DNA of 64,000 nucleotides from Rhodobacteraceae bacterium WFHF2C18 (lineage in GTDB: Bacteria; Pseudomonadota; Alphaproteobacteria; Rhodobacterales; Rhodobacteraceae). Within the stretch, counting starts at the first letter, position 1. The number at the start of each line of letters is the position of its first letter. Location of the stretch: the NCBI GenBank assembly GCA_002166865.1, contig NHTQ01000001.1, forward strand, positions 558,001 through 622,000. Reading direction: 5' to 3'. Positions 35,789 to 45,180 of the stretch are shown one piece after another. The position numbers and the translations under genes are program-made. The notes below the pieces were generated by a model that did not search any database, was not told the origin of the DNA, and saw only the letters and a list, made by a program, of their open reading frames with translations.

Positions 35789-36586
35789 TTAGCCGATGCG
35801 GCCGGTGATGTAGCTTTCGGTGCGCTCATCCTCGGGGTTGGTGAAGATGTGGCCCGTCTCGCCGAACTCGACCAGGTTGCCGAGGTGGAAGAAGGCCGTC
35901 TTCTGGCTGACGCGGGCGGCCTGCTGCATGGAGTGCGTGACGATGACCACCGAGTAGCGCGCGCGCAGCTCGTCGATGAGTTCCTCGACCTGGCTGGTGG
36001 CGATCGGGTCGAGCGCCGAGCAGGGCTCGTCCATAAGCAGGACCTCGGGTTCCGTGGCCACGGCGCGGGCGATGCAGAGCCGCTGCTGCTGGCCGCCCGA
36101 CAGGCCGGTGCCGGGAGTTTGCAGCCGGTCCTTGGCCTCGTCCCAGAGGGCGGCACGGCGCAGGGCCTTTTCCACGATCTCGTCCAGATCCGCCTTGTTC
36201 CTGGCCAGGCCGTGGATCTTGGGGCCGTAGGCGACGTTGTCGTAGATCGACTTGGGGAAGGGGTTGGGCTTCTGGAAGACCATGCCGACCTTGGCGCGCA
36301 GCTGCACGGGGTCGACGTCCTTGTGGTAGATGTCCTCGCCGTCGAGTTCGATCCTGCCCTCCACCCGGCAGATGTCGATCGTGTCGTTCATCCGGTTGAG
36401 GCAGCGCAGGAAGGTGGACTTGCCGCAGCCCGAGGGGCCGATGAAGGCGGTCACGGTGTTGTCCTCGATGTCGATGTCCACGTCCTTGATGGCGTGGGTA
36501 TCGCCGTAATAGACCTGCACATCGCGGGCGGAGAATTTGATTTCCTTTTGCTCCACGGCGTTCTCCAGTTTGGGGGCATCGTACAT
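35789..36586 (-). CDS. pstB: PstB, ATPase of the phosphate importer
   Basis: A 265-residue ABC ATPase. Walker A is [20 protein letters not shown], the Q-loop is [20 protein letters not shown], the signature is [14 protein letters not shown], Walker B is [13 protein letters not shown], and the switch His lies in [10 protein letters not shown]. The phosphate-specific type is clear from NRMND and the KPNPFP segment. It hydrolyses ATP on the cytoplasmic face to import phosphate through PstC/PstA. ATG 36586 is 17 bases after the pstA stop. Confidence 0.97.
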   Translation of the reverse strand: MYDAPKLENAVEQKEIKFSARDVQVYYGDTHAIKDVDIDIEDNTVTAFIGPSGCGKSTFLRCLNRMNDTIDICRVEGRIELDGEDIYHKDVDPVQLRAKVGMVFQKPNPFPKSIYDNVAYGPKIHGLARNKADLDEIVEKALRRAALWDEAKDRLQTPGTGLSGGQQQRLCIARAVATEPEVLLMDEPCSALDPIATSQVEELIDELRARYSVVIVTHSMQQAARVSQKTAFFHLGNLVEFGETGHIFTNPEDERTESYITGRIG

Positions 36587-36603
36587 GGGTCTTGTCCTTC
36601 TTG

Positions 36604-38385
36604 CTACCAGCGGCGCTCGAACCGGCGACGCAGGACGATGGCCAGGGCGTTCATGATGACCAGGAACAGCAGCAGCACGCAGATGGCCGCGCCGGTCTTG
36701 GCCTCGAAGGCGCGTTCGGGAAAGTCCGACCAGCGGAAGACCTGCACGGGCAGGACCGTGGCGCTGTCGGTGATTCCCGAGGGAATGTCCACGATGAAGG
36801 CCACCATGCCGATCATGATCAGCGGCGCCGTCTCGCCCAGGGCCTGGGCCATGCCGATGATCGTGCCGGTCAGGATGCCGGGCATGGCCAGCGGCAGCAC
36901 GTGGTGGAAGGTGGTCTGCAGCTTGGAGGCCCCCACACCGAGCGCAGCGTCGCGGATCGAGGGCGGCACCGCCTTGATGGCCGCGCGGGAGGCGATGATG
37001 ATCGTGGGCAGGGTCATCAGCGCCAGAACGATCCCGCCGGCAAGCGGCGCCGAGCGCGGCACCCCGAAGATGCCCAGGAAGACGGCCAGGCCCAGCAGGC
37101 CGAAGACGATCGAGGGCACCGCGGCCAGGTTGTTGATGTTGACCTCCACGAAGTCGGTGAAGCGGTTCTTGGGCGCGAATTCCTCAAGGTAGATCGCGGC
37201 CGAGACACCGATGGGGAAGGCCAGCACGAAGGTCACCAGCATGGTCCAGAACGAGCCCACCACGGCGCCCCAGATACCGGCCAGTTCCGGCTCGCGCGAG
37301 TCGGCGGCGGTGAAGAAGCGGGTGTTGAACACCTGGTCCACCTGTCCGCGGTCGCGCAGCGCCTCGATGGCGACGATCTGGGTGTCGGAGACCTTGCGCG
37401 CGGCCTCGGGCAGGTCGGTCATGAAGACCTGCCAGTTGTCGCGGTTGTCGAACGCGGGCTGCTCCAGCGGGATCATCACCTCGCCCCGGGCCGAGGCGCG
37501 GTCGAGGCGGGTAAGCTTGATCCACCCGCCGGCGGCCTTGATCAGGATCGAGCGGTTCTCGTCGTCGAGGTCCTCGGCGCCGCGGGTGCCCTGGGCGCGG
37601 GCCTCCAACTCGGCGGCCTTGTCGAGCAGCGCCTCGCGCTTTTCGACGGCCGCTTCGGCCTTGCGTTCGTTGCGCGCGCGCTCGTCTTCGGTCTCGGCCG
37701 CCTCGGCCCGTTCGCGGTAGACCTGCACGGCGTTGTTCTGCCGCGCGGCCTGCCGGCGGAGTTGCGCGGCGTCGTCCACCAGTTGCGCCTTCACTTCGGT
37801 CAGGGCCTCGGCGAAGTCGTTCGAGGTGGACGACAGAACCGCGGTGTCGTCCCGCATCACCAGCGAGAGCTTGCCGTTGGCGGGCAGTTCGTCAAGCCGC
37901 CCGAACTCGCCCTTGAGATAGAGGTCGGTCACGTCGGAGGCGAGAAAGCGGTAATCGATGGTCTCGCCCAGCAGGCCGGGATCGGCGGTGACCTTGTCGG
38001 CCAGTTCGAACGGCGCGCCGGCCGAGACGAGGTCGTAAAGCTCGCGCTTGGCCGTGCGGCCGGTTATAGCGGGGAAGGCATCGCGCAGCGTCTGCTTGGT
38101 CAGCCCGTTGAAATCGCCGCGCAGGATCTCGTCCGGCCCGGCGTCGGCGGGCAGATCGAGCTCATCGGGCGCCAGCGTGACGGGCATGGTGATGTAGCTT
38201 TCGCTCACCGCCATCGCAGCCTGGTTGAGCACCGAGTAGAGCAGCGTGAACAGCGCCAGGCCGGCGACCGTGATGGCGGTGATGCCATAGGCCTTGAGCC
38301 GCCATTCGGCGCGGCGCCGGTTGATCAGCGCGGGGCTGCGCTTGCCCAGGAGCGAGCCGTGGTGTCCTTGCGAGGTATCGGCCAT
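36604..38385 (-). CDS. pstA: PstA, phosphate importer permease with long N-terminal domain
   Basis: A 593-residue permease, about twice the usual 280-300. The C-terminal half (about residues 320-590) is the normal five-to-six-helix transport domain with the EAA-type loop [20 protein letters not shown]. The N-terminal half has one membrane helix (about 33-56), a long periplasmic region and a charged helical stretch near 190-260 that probably forms a coiled coil. This corresponds to the DUF3333-type extension known in alphaproteobacterial PstA proteins. Its function is not known. It is preceded by pstC with 12 bases between. Confidence 0.93.
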   Translation of the reverse strand: MADTSQGHHGSLLGKRSPALINRRRAEWRLKAYGITAITVAGLALFTLLYSVLNQAAMAVSESYITMPVTLAPDELDLPADAGPDEILRGDFNGLTKQTLRDAFPAITGRTAKRELYDLVSAGAPFELADKVTADPGLLGETIDYRFLASDVTDLYLKGEFGRLDELPANGKLSLVMRDDTAVLSSTSNDFAEALTEVKAQLVDDAAQLRRQAARQNNAVQVYRERAEAAETEDERARNERKAEAAVEKREALLDKAAELEARAQGTRGAEDLDDENRSILIKAAGGWIKLTRLDRASARGEVMIPLEQPAFDNRDNWQVFMTDLPEAARKVSDTQIVAIEALRDRGQVDQVFNTRFFTAADSREPELAGIWGAVVGSFWTMLVTFVLAFPIGVSAAIYLEEFAPKNRFTDFVEVNINNLAAVPSIVFGLLGLAVFLGIFGVPRSAPLAGGIVLALMTLPTIIIASRAAIKAVPPSIRDAALGVGASKLQTTFHHVLPLAMPGILTGTIIGMAQALGETAPLIMIGMVAFIVDIPSGITDSATVLPVQVFRWSDFPERAFEAKTGAAICVLLLFLVIMNALAIVLRRRFERRW

Positions 38386-38397
38386 GATGCGCGCCTC

Positions 38398-39774
38398 TTA
38401 TTCGTAGGTTTCGCGGTACTTGCGCACGAGGCGCTGTGCCAGGACGTTCATCAGCAGGGTGATGCAGAACAGAGTGAAGCCCAGAGTGAAGGCCGGCCCG
38501 GCGGCGGTTTCCGCCTCGGTATCGCCGGTGATGAGCGCCACGATCTGCACGGTCACGGTGGTCACCGCCTCAAGCGGGTTGGCGGTGAGGTTGGCCCCCT
38601 GCCCCGCGGCCATGACCACGATCATCGTCTCGCCCACGGCGCGGGAGAAGCCCAGGAGCGCCGCCGAGACGATCCCCGGTAACGCCGCGGGAAGGACCAC
38701 CTGGCGCATCGTCTCGGCGCGGGTGGCGCCCAGCCCGTAGGAGCCGTCGCGCAGCGCCTGCGGGACCGAGTTGATGACGTCGTCCGACAGCGAGGAAATG
38801 AAGGGGATGATCATGATCCCCATGACCAGCCCGGCCACCAGGGCCGATTCGCTTGCGATGGGGATGCCGATGGAATCGCCGGTGTTGCGCAGGAAGGGCG
38901 CCACGGTGATCGCCGCGAAGAAGCCGTAGACCACCGTGGGAATGCCGGCGAGGATTTCCAGCATGGGCTTGGCGACCGAGCGCACCCGCTTGGTGGCGAA
39001 ATCGCTGAGGTAGATGGCGGCGAAGAGTCCCACGGGCACGGCCACCAGCATGGCGATCAGCGTGATCATCAGCGTGCCGGCGAACAGCGGGATGGCGCCC
39101 ACCTTGTCGGGGTCCATGTCGCCCGCGTGCACGCCCGAAAGCGGGCTCCAGGTGGTGCCGAAGAGGAACTTGTCGAGCCGCCAGTCGATGGCGGCGAAGA
39201 AGCTGAAGGTCTCGAAGATCAGCGAGACGACGATGCCGATCGTGGTCAGGATGGCGATGGTCGCCATGGCGGCCAGCAGGATGCGTACGATGGATTCGGC
39301 GCGGTTGCGCGCGCGGTATTCCAGCGTGACGGTCCGCTGCGTCGCGCCGGCGGCGAGGACGGCCATGGCCACCACCGCCAGGATGCGGATCCAGCCCCAG
39401 GTGGCCGAGAGCGAGGCGTAGCGCGCGGCGATCTCCTGGCGCAGCTCGCCCGACTGCGAGGCCACGCGCCCCTCGGCCAGGGCCTTGGCGTCGGACAGGA
39501 TCAGCTGGTGTTCGATGTAGGGGGCATCGGGCCGGGCCTGGGCGATGTCGCCCAGCAGCGTCGTGGTGATGATGTAGTTGGGAACGATGGTCAGCAGGAT
39601 CAGGAACCCGACCCCCGCCAGCAGCACCCAGAGAAAGCTGTAGAAGCCGTGATAGGCCGGGCGCGAGTGCAGCGCGGAAGGCCGTCCACCGGACACGGCC
39701 TGGGCACGGTAGCGGGCGACGAAGAACGACGCCACCGCGAGCGCCACCACGAAGGCGAAAAGAGCGGCGATCAT
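38398..39774 (-). CDS. pstC: PstC, phosphate importer permease with N-terminal extension
   Basis: A 458-residue permease of the phosphate ABC importer, longer than the usual 300-320. The core transport domain is at about residues 215-455, with PVGLFAAIYLSDFA, EILAGIPTVVYGF and the EAA loop GATRAETMRQVVLPAALPGI. The N-terminal 200 residues add three or so membrane helices and a periplasmic loop. ATG 39774 is favoured because GGGGGA lies 6 bases upstream; ATG 39786 and 39804 are in frame but lack a ribosome site. The extensions of PstC and PstA probably pack together in the complex, which is an inference. Confidence 0.92.
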   Translation of the reverse strand: MIAALFAFVVALAVASFFVARYRAQAVSGGRPSALHSRPAYHGFYSFLWVLLAGVGFLILLTIVPNYIITTTLLGDIAQARPDAPYIEHQLILSDAKALAEGRVASQSGELRQEIAARYASLSATWGWIRILAVVAMAVLAAGATQRTVTLEYRARNRAESIVRILLAAMATIAILTTIGIVVSLIFETFSFFAAIDWRLDKFLFGTTWSPLSGVHAGDMDPDKVGAIPLFAGTLMITLIAMLVAVPVGLFAAIYLSDFATKRVRSVAKPMLEILAGIPTVVYGFFAAITVAPFLRNTGDSIGIPIASESALVAGLVMGIMIIPFISSLSDDVINSVPQALRDGSYGLGATRAETMRQVVLPAALPGIVSAALLGFSRAVGETMIVVMAAGQGANLTANPLEAVTTVTVQIVALITGDTEAETAAGPAFTLGFTLFCITLLMNVLAQRLVRKYRETYE

Positions 39775-39826
39775 GAATTCCCCCATAGACGCGAATGCCG
39801 GCATGCGGGTGCCGGGGCATTGGTGG

Positions 39827-39853
39827 CAAGGGGGCGGCTTGACCGCCCCCTTG
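39827..39853 (-). terminator. Hairpin between pstS and pstC
   Basis: A perfect 11-base-pair stem CAAGGGGGCGG/CCGCCCCCTTG with a 5-base loop lies 23 bases after the pstS stop. No T run follows, so it is more likely an mRNA-stabilising or partial attenuation hairpin that lets pstS be expressed above the permease genes. Confidence 0.7.
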
Positions 39854-39875
39854 CGCGCATATCAGCCGAGCGGGA

Positions 39876-40868
39876 TCAGTTCCACTCGTCGCCAGTCATC
39901 GGCGTGAGGTTCTCGACGCGGTCGCGGACCTCTTCGAACATGTCCTCGGGCAGCGGGATCAGGCCCTTCTCGACGGTGTAGCCGTTCGACCCGACCGCGT
40001 CTTCCGAGACGAACTCCAGCGCGTACTCGTGCACGCCCGGCACGACGCCCACGTGCGCGTTCTTGATGTAGAAGAACAGCGAGCGCGACACGGGGTATTC
40101 GCCCGAAGCGATCTTTTCGAAGGTCGGCTCGGTGCCGTCGATCGTGGCGCCCTGGATGGCGTCGCGGTTCTGGTCGAGGAAGGAGAAGCCGAAGATGCCG
40201 AGGGCGTCGGGGTTGGCTTCCAGCTTGGAGACGATCAGGTTGTCGTTCTCGCCGGCGTCGATGTAGACGCCGTCTTCGCGGATCTCCATGCCGGCGCCGC
40301 CGCAGTCTTCGCCGCCTGCCTCTTCACAGCCGGCCTCCATGACCAGTTCTTCGAAGGCGTCGCGGGTGCCCGACGTCGGCGGCGGGCCCAGGACCTCGAT
40401 CTCGACCTGCGGCAGGGCGGGGTCGACTTCGTCCCAGGTGGTGGGCTTGGGGCCTTCCATGGCCAGCGCTTCCCACAGCTGGGTGCGGGTCAGGGCGTAT
40501 TCGGCGCCTTCCTTTGCGTTGGCGACGACGATGCCGTCATAGCCGACAACGGCCTCGGTCACGTTCTCGACGCCGTTTTCCTGGCACATCGCGAATTCTT
40601 TTTGCTTCATCCGGCGCGAGGCGTTGCTGATGTCGGGATGCTGGGTGCCGACACCGGCGCAGAAAAGCTTCAGGCCGCCACCCGAACCGGTCGATTCAAC
40701 GACGGGCGTCTGGAAGTCGGTGGTCTTGCCGAACTGTTCGGCCACGGCGGTGGAGAACGGGAAGACGGTGGAGGAACCGACGATGCGGATCTGGTCGCGG
40801 GCGGCGGCGGCCGAAGCCGACACGGCCGCGATCGCCACGGCGGAGGCGGTCAGTTTCATGAAGGACAT
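39876..40868 (-). CDS. pstS: PstS, periplasmic phosphate-binding protein
   Basis: A 330-residue exported phosphate-binding protein. The signal peptide ends near residue 22 (SASAAA). Phosphate-site landmarks are IVGSSTVFPFSTAVAEQFG, ESTGSGGGLKLFCAG, DISNASRRM and the GTRDAFEELV segment; this belongs to the larger PstS type (like Pseudomonas and Prochlorococcus forms) and not the E. coli type. It delivers phosphate to PstC/PstA. GGAGCATC stands just before ATG 40868 and a three-repeat Pho box lies 77 bases upstream, so it starts the regulated pst transcript. Confidence 0.96.
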   Translation of the reverse strand: MSFMKLTASAVAIAAVSASAAAARDQIRIVGSSTVFPFSTAVAEQFGKTTDFQTPVVESTGSGGGLKLFCAGVGTQHPDISNASRRMKQKEFAMCQENGVENVTEAVVGYDGIVVANAKEGAEYALTRTQLWEALAMEGPKPTTWDEVDPALPQVEIEVLGPPPTSGTRDAFEELVMEAGCEEAGGEDCGGAGMEIREDGVYIDAGENDNLIVSKLEANPDALGIFGFSFLDQNRDAIQGATIDGTEPTFEKIASGEYPVSRSLFFYIKNAHVGVVPGVHEYALEFVSEDAVGSNGYTVEKGLIPLPEDMFEEVRDRVENLTPMTGDEWN

Positions 40869-40944
40869 ATGATGCTCCTGATTTCATGGATTGCGGCCAC
40901 CGGAGCGGTGACCTCGGCCCGGGTCGTAGGCCGGTCCGACGACA

Positions 40945-40977
40945 CATTTGTTACGCTTTTGTAACGGTTTTATGACA
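40945..40977 (-). promoter_or_regulatory. Pho box (three 11-base repeats) upstream of pstS
   Basis: On the minus strand three contiguous 11-base units read TGTCATAAAAC, CGTTACAAAAG and CGTAACAAATG, matching the PhoB-binding direct repeats (consensus CTGTCAT plus a short AT stretch). PhoB dimers bind pairs of such units. This predicts phosphate-starvation induction of pstSCAB-phoU-phoB. Confidence 0.88.
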
Positions 40978-41033
40978 CTCCTGAAATCGGCCCGAAATTG
41001 CCGTAACGGAAAGGCGCCGGGCGCGCGCCCGCT

Positions 41034-41163
41034 GCTAGAGCATGTCGCGCCAATCCATATTCATTCCCGCCCCGGCCCCGAGCCGGGGCCTCGTTGGCGG
41101 CCGGGCAAGGCCCCGGGTCAAGCCCGGGGCGGGTGTTTCCGATTGAGCATGGCGCGCGCTAGC
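41034..41163. repeat. Composite GC-rich palindromic element between phoR and pstS
   Basis: A 130-base element bounded by GCTAG at 41034-41038 and GCTAGC at 41158-41163, with imperfect inverted flanks. It contains two strong hairpins: GCCCCGG/CCGGGGC around 41069-41089, and GCCCCGGG-TCAAG-CCCGGGGC at 41110-41130. The second is of a kind often dispersed between genes in alphaproteobacteria. Its right end includes the phoR stop codon. It may end the phoR message or be a small non-autonomous mobile repeat. Confidence 0.65.
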
Positions 41164-42208
41164 CACGCGATTCCGAGGGCAGAACCACCCGGAACTCGGT
41201 GCCCCGCCCGAGCGCGGATTCGATGCGCAGGCGGCCACGGTGGCGGTTGACGATATGCTTGACGATCGCCAGGCCCAGGCCCGTGCCCCCCATCTCGCGC
41301 GAGCGGTGGGTGTCCACGCGGTAGAAGCGTTCGGTCAGGCGGGGGATGTGCACATCCTCGATGCCCGGCCCCTCGTCGCGCACCGTCACGATGACGGCCG
41401 GCCCGCGCAGCGCCGGTTCGGAGTCTTCGGTCCGGGCGGTGATCCAGACCGTCTTGCCGCGGCCGCCGTACTTGATGGCGTTCTCCACGAGGTTGGTGAA
41501 GACCTGCTGAAGCTGATCGGCATCGCCGGGCACGTGGACCGGCCGGTCGGGTACCGTGAGCGCAAGGCGCACGTCGCTGTCCCGGGCGGCGTTTTCCAGC
41601 GCGTGCACCACCGCCTGCAGGCAGCGGGTCACGTCGACGCGGTCGGTCGGGCGCATGCGTTCCTCGCTTTCCACGCGGCTGAGCGAGAGCAGGTCCTTGA
41701 CCAGCCGTTCCATGCGGCTGGCCTCGGTCTGCATGATGCCGAGGAAGCGCTCGGTCGCCGCGGGATCGTTGCGGGCGGGCCCGCGCAGCGTTTCGATGAA
41801 CCCCAGCAGCGCGGTCAGCGGCGTGCGCAACTCGTGGCTGACATTGGCGACGAAATCGCGCCGCATCTGGCCGGCCTGTTCGAGATGCGTGCGATCCTCG
41901 AAGCAGACCAGCGCGCCGGTGCCGGCGGTCGTCTCGACCCGCGAGGCGGTCACGGTGAAGGTGGTGTCCTGCGCCCCCTCGGCGGAGAGGTACCGGGTCT
42001 GCCGGGGCTGGCCGTCGCGCAGGCAGCCCTCGATCGCGTCGAGGACCGTGGGCTGGCGCAGGGCGGTGATGAAGTGCCGCCCCACGATCCCCGCGCCGAG
42101 CAGGCTCAGCGCCCGGTCGTTGGCGCCGAGGATGCGCTCGCCACGGCCGATGAGCAGCGAGGGCAGCGGGATCGCCTGCAGCAGCGTCGAGATGTTGTCC
42201 TGGTTCAT
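41159..42208 (-). CDS. phoR: PhoR phosphate-sensing histidine kinase, without membrane segments
   Basis: A 349-residue kinase that phosphorylates PhoB. A PAS domain fills residues 5-110. The HisKA helix carries His125 in NVSHELRTPLTALLGF, and the HATPase domain shows the N box NLVENAIKYGG, DEGPGIED and GTGLGLAIVKH. No transmembrane helix is visible, unlike enteric PhoR, so contact with PstB/PhoU would be from the cytoplasm. ATG 42208 (MNQDNIST) is preferred; the frame continues upstream but only through the neighbouring carbonic-anhydrase gene. It is separated from pstS by 290 bases that hold the Pho box and a palindromic element. Confidence 0.93.
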   Translation of the reverse strand: MNQDNISTLLQAIPLPSLLIGRGERILGANDRALSLLGAGIVGRHFITALRQPTVLDAIEGCLRDGQPRQTRYLSAEGAQDTTFTVTASRVETTAGTGALVCFEDRTHLEQAGQMRRDFVANVSHELRTPLTALLGFIETLRGPARNDPAATERFLGIMQTEASRMERLVKDLLSLSRVESEERMRPTDRVDVTRCLQAVVHALENAARDSDVRLALTVPDRPVHVPGDADQLQQVFTNLVENAIKYGGRGKTVWITARTEDSEPALRGPAVIVTVRDEGPGIEDVHIPRLTERFYRVDTHRSREMGGTGLGLAIVKHIVNRHRGRLRIESALGRGTEFRVVLPSESRG

Positions 42209-42213
42209 CGTCC

Positions 42214-42741
42214 TCAGGCGGGCCGCAGCCCCGCGCGGAAGCGGCGCATGTTCTCCTGGTAGTGCAGCGCGCTGGCCTTGAGCCCCTCGATCGCCGCCGC
42301 GTCGAGCTGGCGCACGACCTTGCCCGGCGCGCCCATGACGAGGCTGCCGTCGGGGATCTCCTTGCCCTCGGTGATGAGCGCCCCGGCCCCGATCAGGCAG
42401 TTGGCCCCGATCCGGGCGCCGTTGAGCACGGTGGCCCCCATGCCGATCAGGGTATTCGCGCCCAGGGTGCAGCCGTGCAGCATGACCTTGTGCCCGATGG
42501 TGCAGCCCGGCCCCACCGTCAGCGGATAGCCCATGTCGGTATGCATGACGCAGTTTTCCTGCACGTTGCTGCCCGCGCCGATGACAATGGGCTCGTTGTC
42601 GCCGCGCAGGGTGCAGCCGAACCAGACCGAGGTGGCCGGCTCCAGCACGACCCGGCCGATGACGTTGGCATCGGGCGCGATCCAGAAATCCCCGTCCTCG
42701 GGGGTGTGCGGCTTGTGGCCGTCGAGCGTGTAAAGGGTCAT
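42214..42741 (-). CDS. Gamma carbonic anhydrase-family protein (left-handed beta helix)
   Basis: A 175-residue hexapeptide-repeat protein of the YrdA/PaaY type. The zinc-site histidines are seen in [10 protein letters not shown] and [10 protein letters not shown], which are the three needed for a gamma-class carbonic anhydrase site, along with the N-terminal [15 protein letters not shown]. Members form trimers in the cytoplasm. Carbonic anhydrase activity is often not detectable, so the exact reaction is uncertain. Its ATG 42741 overlaps the gmk stop (ATGA), and phoR begins 6 bases after its stop. Confidence 0.92.
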   Translation of the reverse strand: MTLYTLDGHKPHTPEDGDFWIAPDANVIGRVVLEPATSVWFGCTLRGDNEPIVIGAGSNVQENCVMHTDMGYPLTVGPGCTIGHKVMLHGCTLGANTLIGMGATVLNGARIGANCLIGAGALITEGKEIPDGSLVMGAPGKVVRQLDAAAIEGLKASALHYQENMRRFRAGLRPA

Positions 42742-43394
42742 TGGCTGTCCTCGAACTCCTGCTGAAGGCGGCGCACGTGTTCGGTGAGCCCGGGCTGCTG
42801 TGTGCGGCGCAGGCGCGTGGCTTCAACGATTGTTTTCAGCTTGGCTTCGGTCCGGTCAAGGTCATCGTTGACGAGCACGAAATCGTAGCCGTCCCAGTGG
42901 CTGATCTCGTCCCAGCTTTTCTGCATCCGCTTGGCGATGACCTCGGCGGAGTCCTGGCCGCGCGTCTGCAGGCGGCGGTGCAGTTCCGCGATCGAGGGCG
43001 GCAGGATGAAGATCGAGAGCGTGTGCTGGCCGAGCGCGGAGTTGCGGATCTGCTGCGCGCCCTGCCAGTCGATGTCGAAGAGCACGTCGCGGCCGGTGTC
43101 GATGGCCGCCTGCACCGGCCCGCGCGGAGAGCCGTAGAAATTGCCGAAGACATGCGCGTGTTCCAGCATCTCGCCCTGGGCGACCTGGTGCTTGAACGCC
43201 TCTTCGGACATGAAGTGGTAATCCCGCCCGTCGACCTCGCCCGCGCGCGGCACGCGCGTGGTGGCCGATATGGAAAAGGAGATCGTGGGATCCCACCCGC
43301 GCAGCCGCTGCGTGAGCGTGGATTTTCCCGCCCCGGAGGGCGAGGAAAGGATGATAAGGAGCCCGCGGCGGGGGGCGCTTTCTTCATTCCACAT
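42738..43394 (-). CDS. gmk: Guanylate kinase
   Basis: A 218-residue enzyme that phosphorylates GMP to GDP with ATP. The P-loop is [15 protein letters not shown] (residues 17-31). The GMP-binding features [20 protein letters not shown] and the lid region follow, with [11 protein letters not shown] and IFILPPS typical of Gmk. The length is normal. Start ATG 43394 lies 11 bases inside the 3' end of yicC, and the stop overlaps the carbonic-anhydrase gene start. yicC-gmk is a common pair in proteobacteria. Confidence 0.97.
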   Translation of the reverse strand: MWNEESAPRRGLLIILSSPSGAGKSTLTQRLRGWDPTISFSISATTRVPRAGEVDGRDYHFMSEEAFKHQVAQGEMLEHAHVFGNFYGSPRGPVQAAIDTGRDVLFDIDWQGAQQIRNSALGQHTLSIFILPPSIAELHRRLQTRGQDSAEVIAKRMQKSWDEISHWDGYDFVLVNDDLDRTEAKLKTIVEATRLRRTQQPGLTEHVRRLQQEFEDSQ

Positions 43395-44262
43395 TCTGCA
43401 CCTGCTCGCGCATCTGGTCGATCACTGTCTTGAGGTCCAGCCCGATGCCGGTGAGCGGCGCGTATTGCGCCTTGGCGCACAGGGTATTGGCCTCGCGGTT
43501 GAATTCCTGGGCCAGGAAATCGAGCTTGCGTCCCACGGGCGAGCCCGCGGCCAGCAGGTCCCGGGCGGCGGCGACATGGGCGCGCAGGCGGTCGATCTCT
43601 TCGGTCACGTCGGCCTTGACGGCGAGCAGGGCCAGTTCCTGCGCGACGCGGGCCTCGTCCACGGCTTCGGCGTTGTCCGTCACCCGCGCGAGCGCGGCGC
43701 GGAAGCTTTGATCCATCCGGGGCGCGCGGTCGATGGCGGCCTGTGCCGCGGCCTCGGTCAGTTCCGCGATACGGTCGAGCTGGCCCGCGATGAGTTGCGC
43801 CAAAGTGGCGCCCTCGGTGGCGCGCATGCCTTGGAAGCTTTCGAGCAGGCCCTCGAAATCCGCCAGCAGCGCGGCGCGCAGCGCCTCGGCATCTGCGGGG
43901 TCGCCCCCGGTATCCAGCACCCCGCGCAAGCCCAGGATATCGGCCGCCCGGGTCGGCGCCAGCGCCAGGCCCTGCGTGCCGGCGCGCCCCTCGACCCGGG
44001 CCAGGGCCGCCAGCGCCGCATCCAGACCGGCGGGATCCAGGGCGAAGCCGCCCTCGGCCCGGTCGGAGTGCAGTTTCAGGGTGAGGGTGACATTGCCGCG
44101 CGACAGGGCCGCGGCCAGGCGGGCGCGCAGGGCCGCCTCGAGCCCCGTGATGCCCTCGGGCAGTCGCAGCCGCAGGTCGAGGCTCTTGCCGTTGAGGCTG
44201 CGCAGTTCCCAGCTCCATCTGTGCGCGTCTTGGCTGCCGCTCGCGGCGGCGATGGCTGTCAT
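43384..44262 (-). CDS. yicC: YicC-family endoribonuclease
   Basis: A 292-residue YicC protein. E. coli YicC is known as an endoribonuclease involved in small-RNA (RyhB) turnover. The family landmarks are [19 protein letters not shown] near the N-terminus and the C-terminal block [18 protein letters not shown] with [15 protein letters not shown]. The family normally begins with a residue pair before SMTG; here LLNSMTAIA is seen, so a TTG start four codons upstream of ATG 44262 is also possible. No good ribosome site precedes either. It is the first gene of yicC-gmk-carbonic anhydrase. Confidence 0.93.
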   Translation of the reverse strand: MTAIAAASGSQDAHRWSWELRSLNGKSLDLRLRLPEGITGLEAALRARLAAALSRGNVTLTLKLHSDRAEGGFALDPAGLDAALAALARVEGRAGTQGLALAPTRAADILGLRGVLDTGGDPADAEALRAALLADFEGLLESFQGMRATEGATLAQLIAGQLDRIAELTEAAAQAAIDRAPRMDQSFRAALARVTDNAEAVDEARVAQELALLAVKADVTEEIDRLRAHVAAARDLLAAGSPVGRKLDFLAQEFNREANTLCAKAQYAPLTGIGLDLKTVIDQMREQVQNVE

Positions 44263-44454
44263 GGAATTGAGCAAGGGGGCGGGTCCTTCGGCCTGTTGCC
44301 ATTCTCTCCTAGCCAAAGGCCCCGGATGTGGCAAGCGCGGGGGCAGTGCGCGGGTGATTAACCAGATGCGGCGAATTTTACACAAACCAGAACGGAATCG
44401 TGCCAATCTGCGTTGGCACCGCAGGCGCGATACGTGAGGACTGGAGGAAAGCCG

Positions 44455-45129
44455 ATGCCGGACAGGGCCGACCGCGAGGAACCGAGGGAAGCCGCCGTCC
44501 TGGACCTGCCCCGCCCAAGGCGCACCGGGCAGGACGCGGAGCTGGCGGCGATGGTGGACTACTGGGCACAGATGTGCCCGCCCGGCGGCGTGCCGCGGCG
44601 TAGCGCCATCGATCCGCGCCGGATCGAGGCGCTTCTGGGACGGGCCTTCATCGCCGAGAAAGTCGCCCCGGGGCTGGCCCGTCTAAGGATCGCCGGCGCG
44701 CAGTTGAGCGAACTCATGGGCATGGAGGTCCGCGGCATGCCGGTCAGCGCCTTCCTGCAACCGGCCGGACGTGATCGCCTGGCCGATGCGCTGGTGCATG
44801 TCTTCGAGGGGCCGGCGTCGGCCCGGCTGGACCTGGTGGCGCCGGGCGGGCGGGGCCAGCCGGATCTGACCGGCACGCTGCTGATGCTGCCGCTGCGCAG
44901 CGACCTGGGGGATATCTCGCGCGCGCTCGGCTGCCTGGTCAGCCGGGGCGACATCGGTCGGCCGCCCCGGCGGTTCGACATCGCGCAGCTGTCGCTGACC
45001 CGGATAGAGACCGCAGGCGCGGACAAGGCGACCGGCACGGCCCGGGCGCCGTGCGATGCTGCCCCGGCGCCGCGCCCCCCGTCGCGCAGCGAACGGCCCT
45101 ATCTGCGGCTTGTCAAATCCGACGCGTGA
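44455..45129 (+). CDS. PAS_5-type PAS domain protein
   Basis: A 224-residue protein with a single PAS-like domain of the kind common in Rhodobacterales (about residues 25-165): MVDYWAQMCPPGGVPRRSAIDP at its start, then GRAFIAEKVAPGLARLRIAG and LMGMEVRGMPVSAF. No kinase, cyclase or DNA-binding domain is attached. The C-terminus (about 185-224) is rich in Pro, Ala and Arg, probably disordered, and ends LRLVKSDA. ATG 44455 has GGAGGAAAG upstream. It is convergent with the aroG gene and divergent from yicC. The function of these stand-alone PAS proteins is not known. Confidence 0.82.
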   Translation: MPDRADREEPREAAVLDLPRPRRTGQDAELAAMVDYWAQMCPPGGVPRRSAIDPRRIEALLGRAFIAEKVAPGLARLRIAGAQLSELMGMEVRGMPVSAFLQPAGRDRLADALVHVFEGPASARLDLVAPGGRGQPDLTGTLLMLPLRSDLGDISRALGCLVSRGDIGRPPRRFDIAQLSLTRIETAGADKATGTARAPCDAAPAPRPPSRSERPYLRLVKSDA

Positions 45130-45180
45130 GCGCCTGACCGCCCTGCCCCGTGGCGCCGGCCGCAAGCGGGGCGCGCGGTC

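Noticed and set aside
41034-41163. CRISPR-like array or insertion sequence at the palindromic element.
   Set aside because: No regular direct repeats with spacers and no transposase; the hairpins are simple intergenic palindromes.
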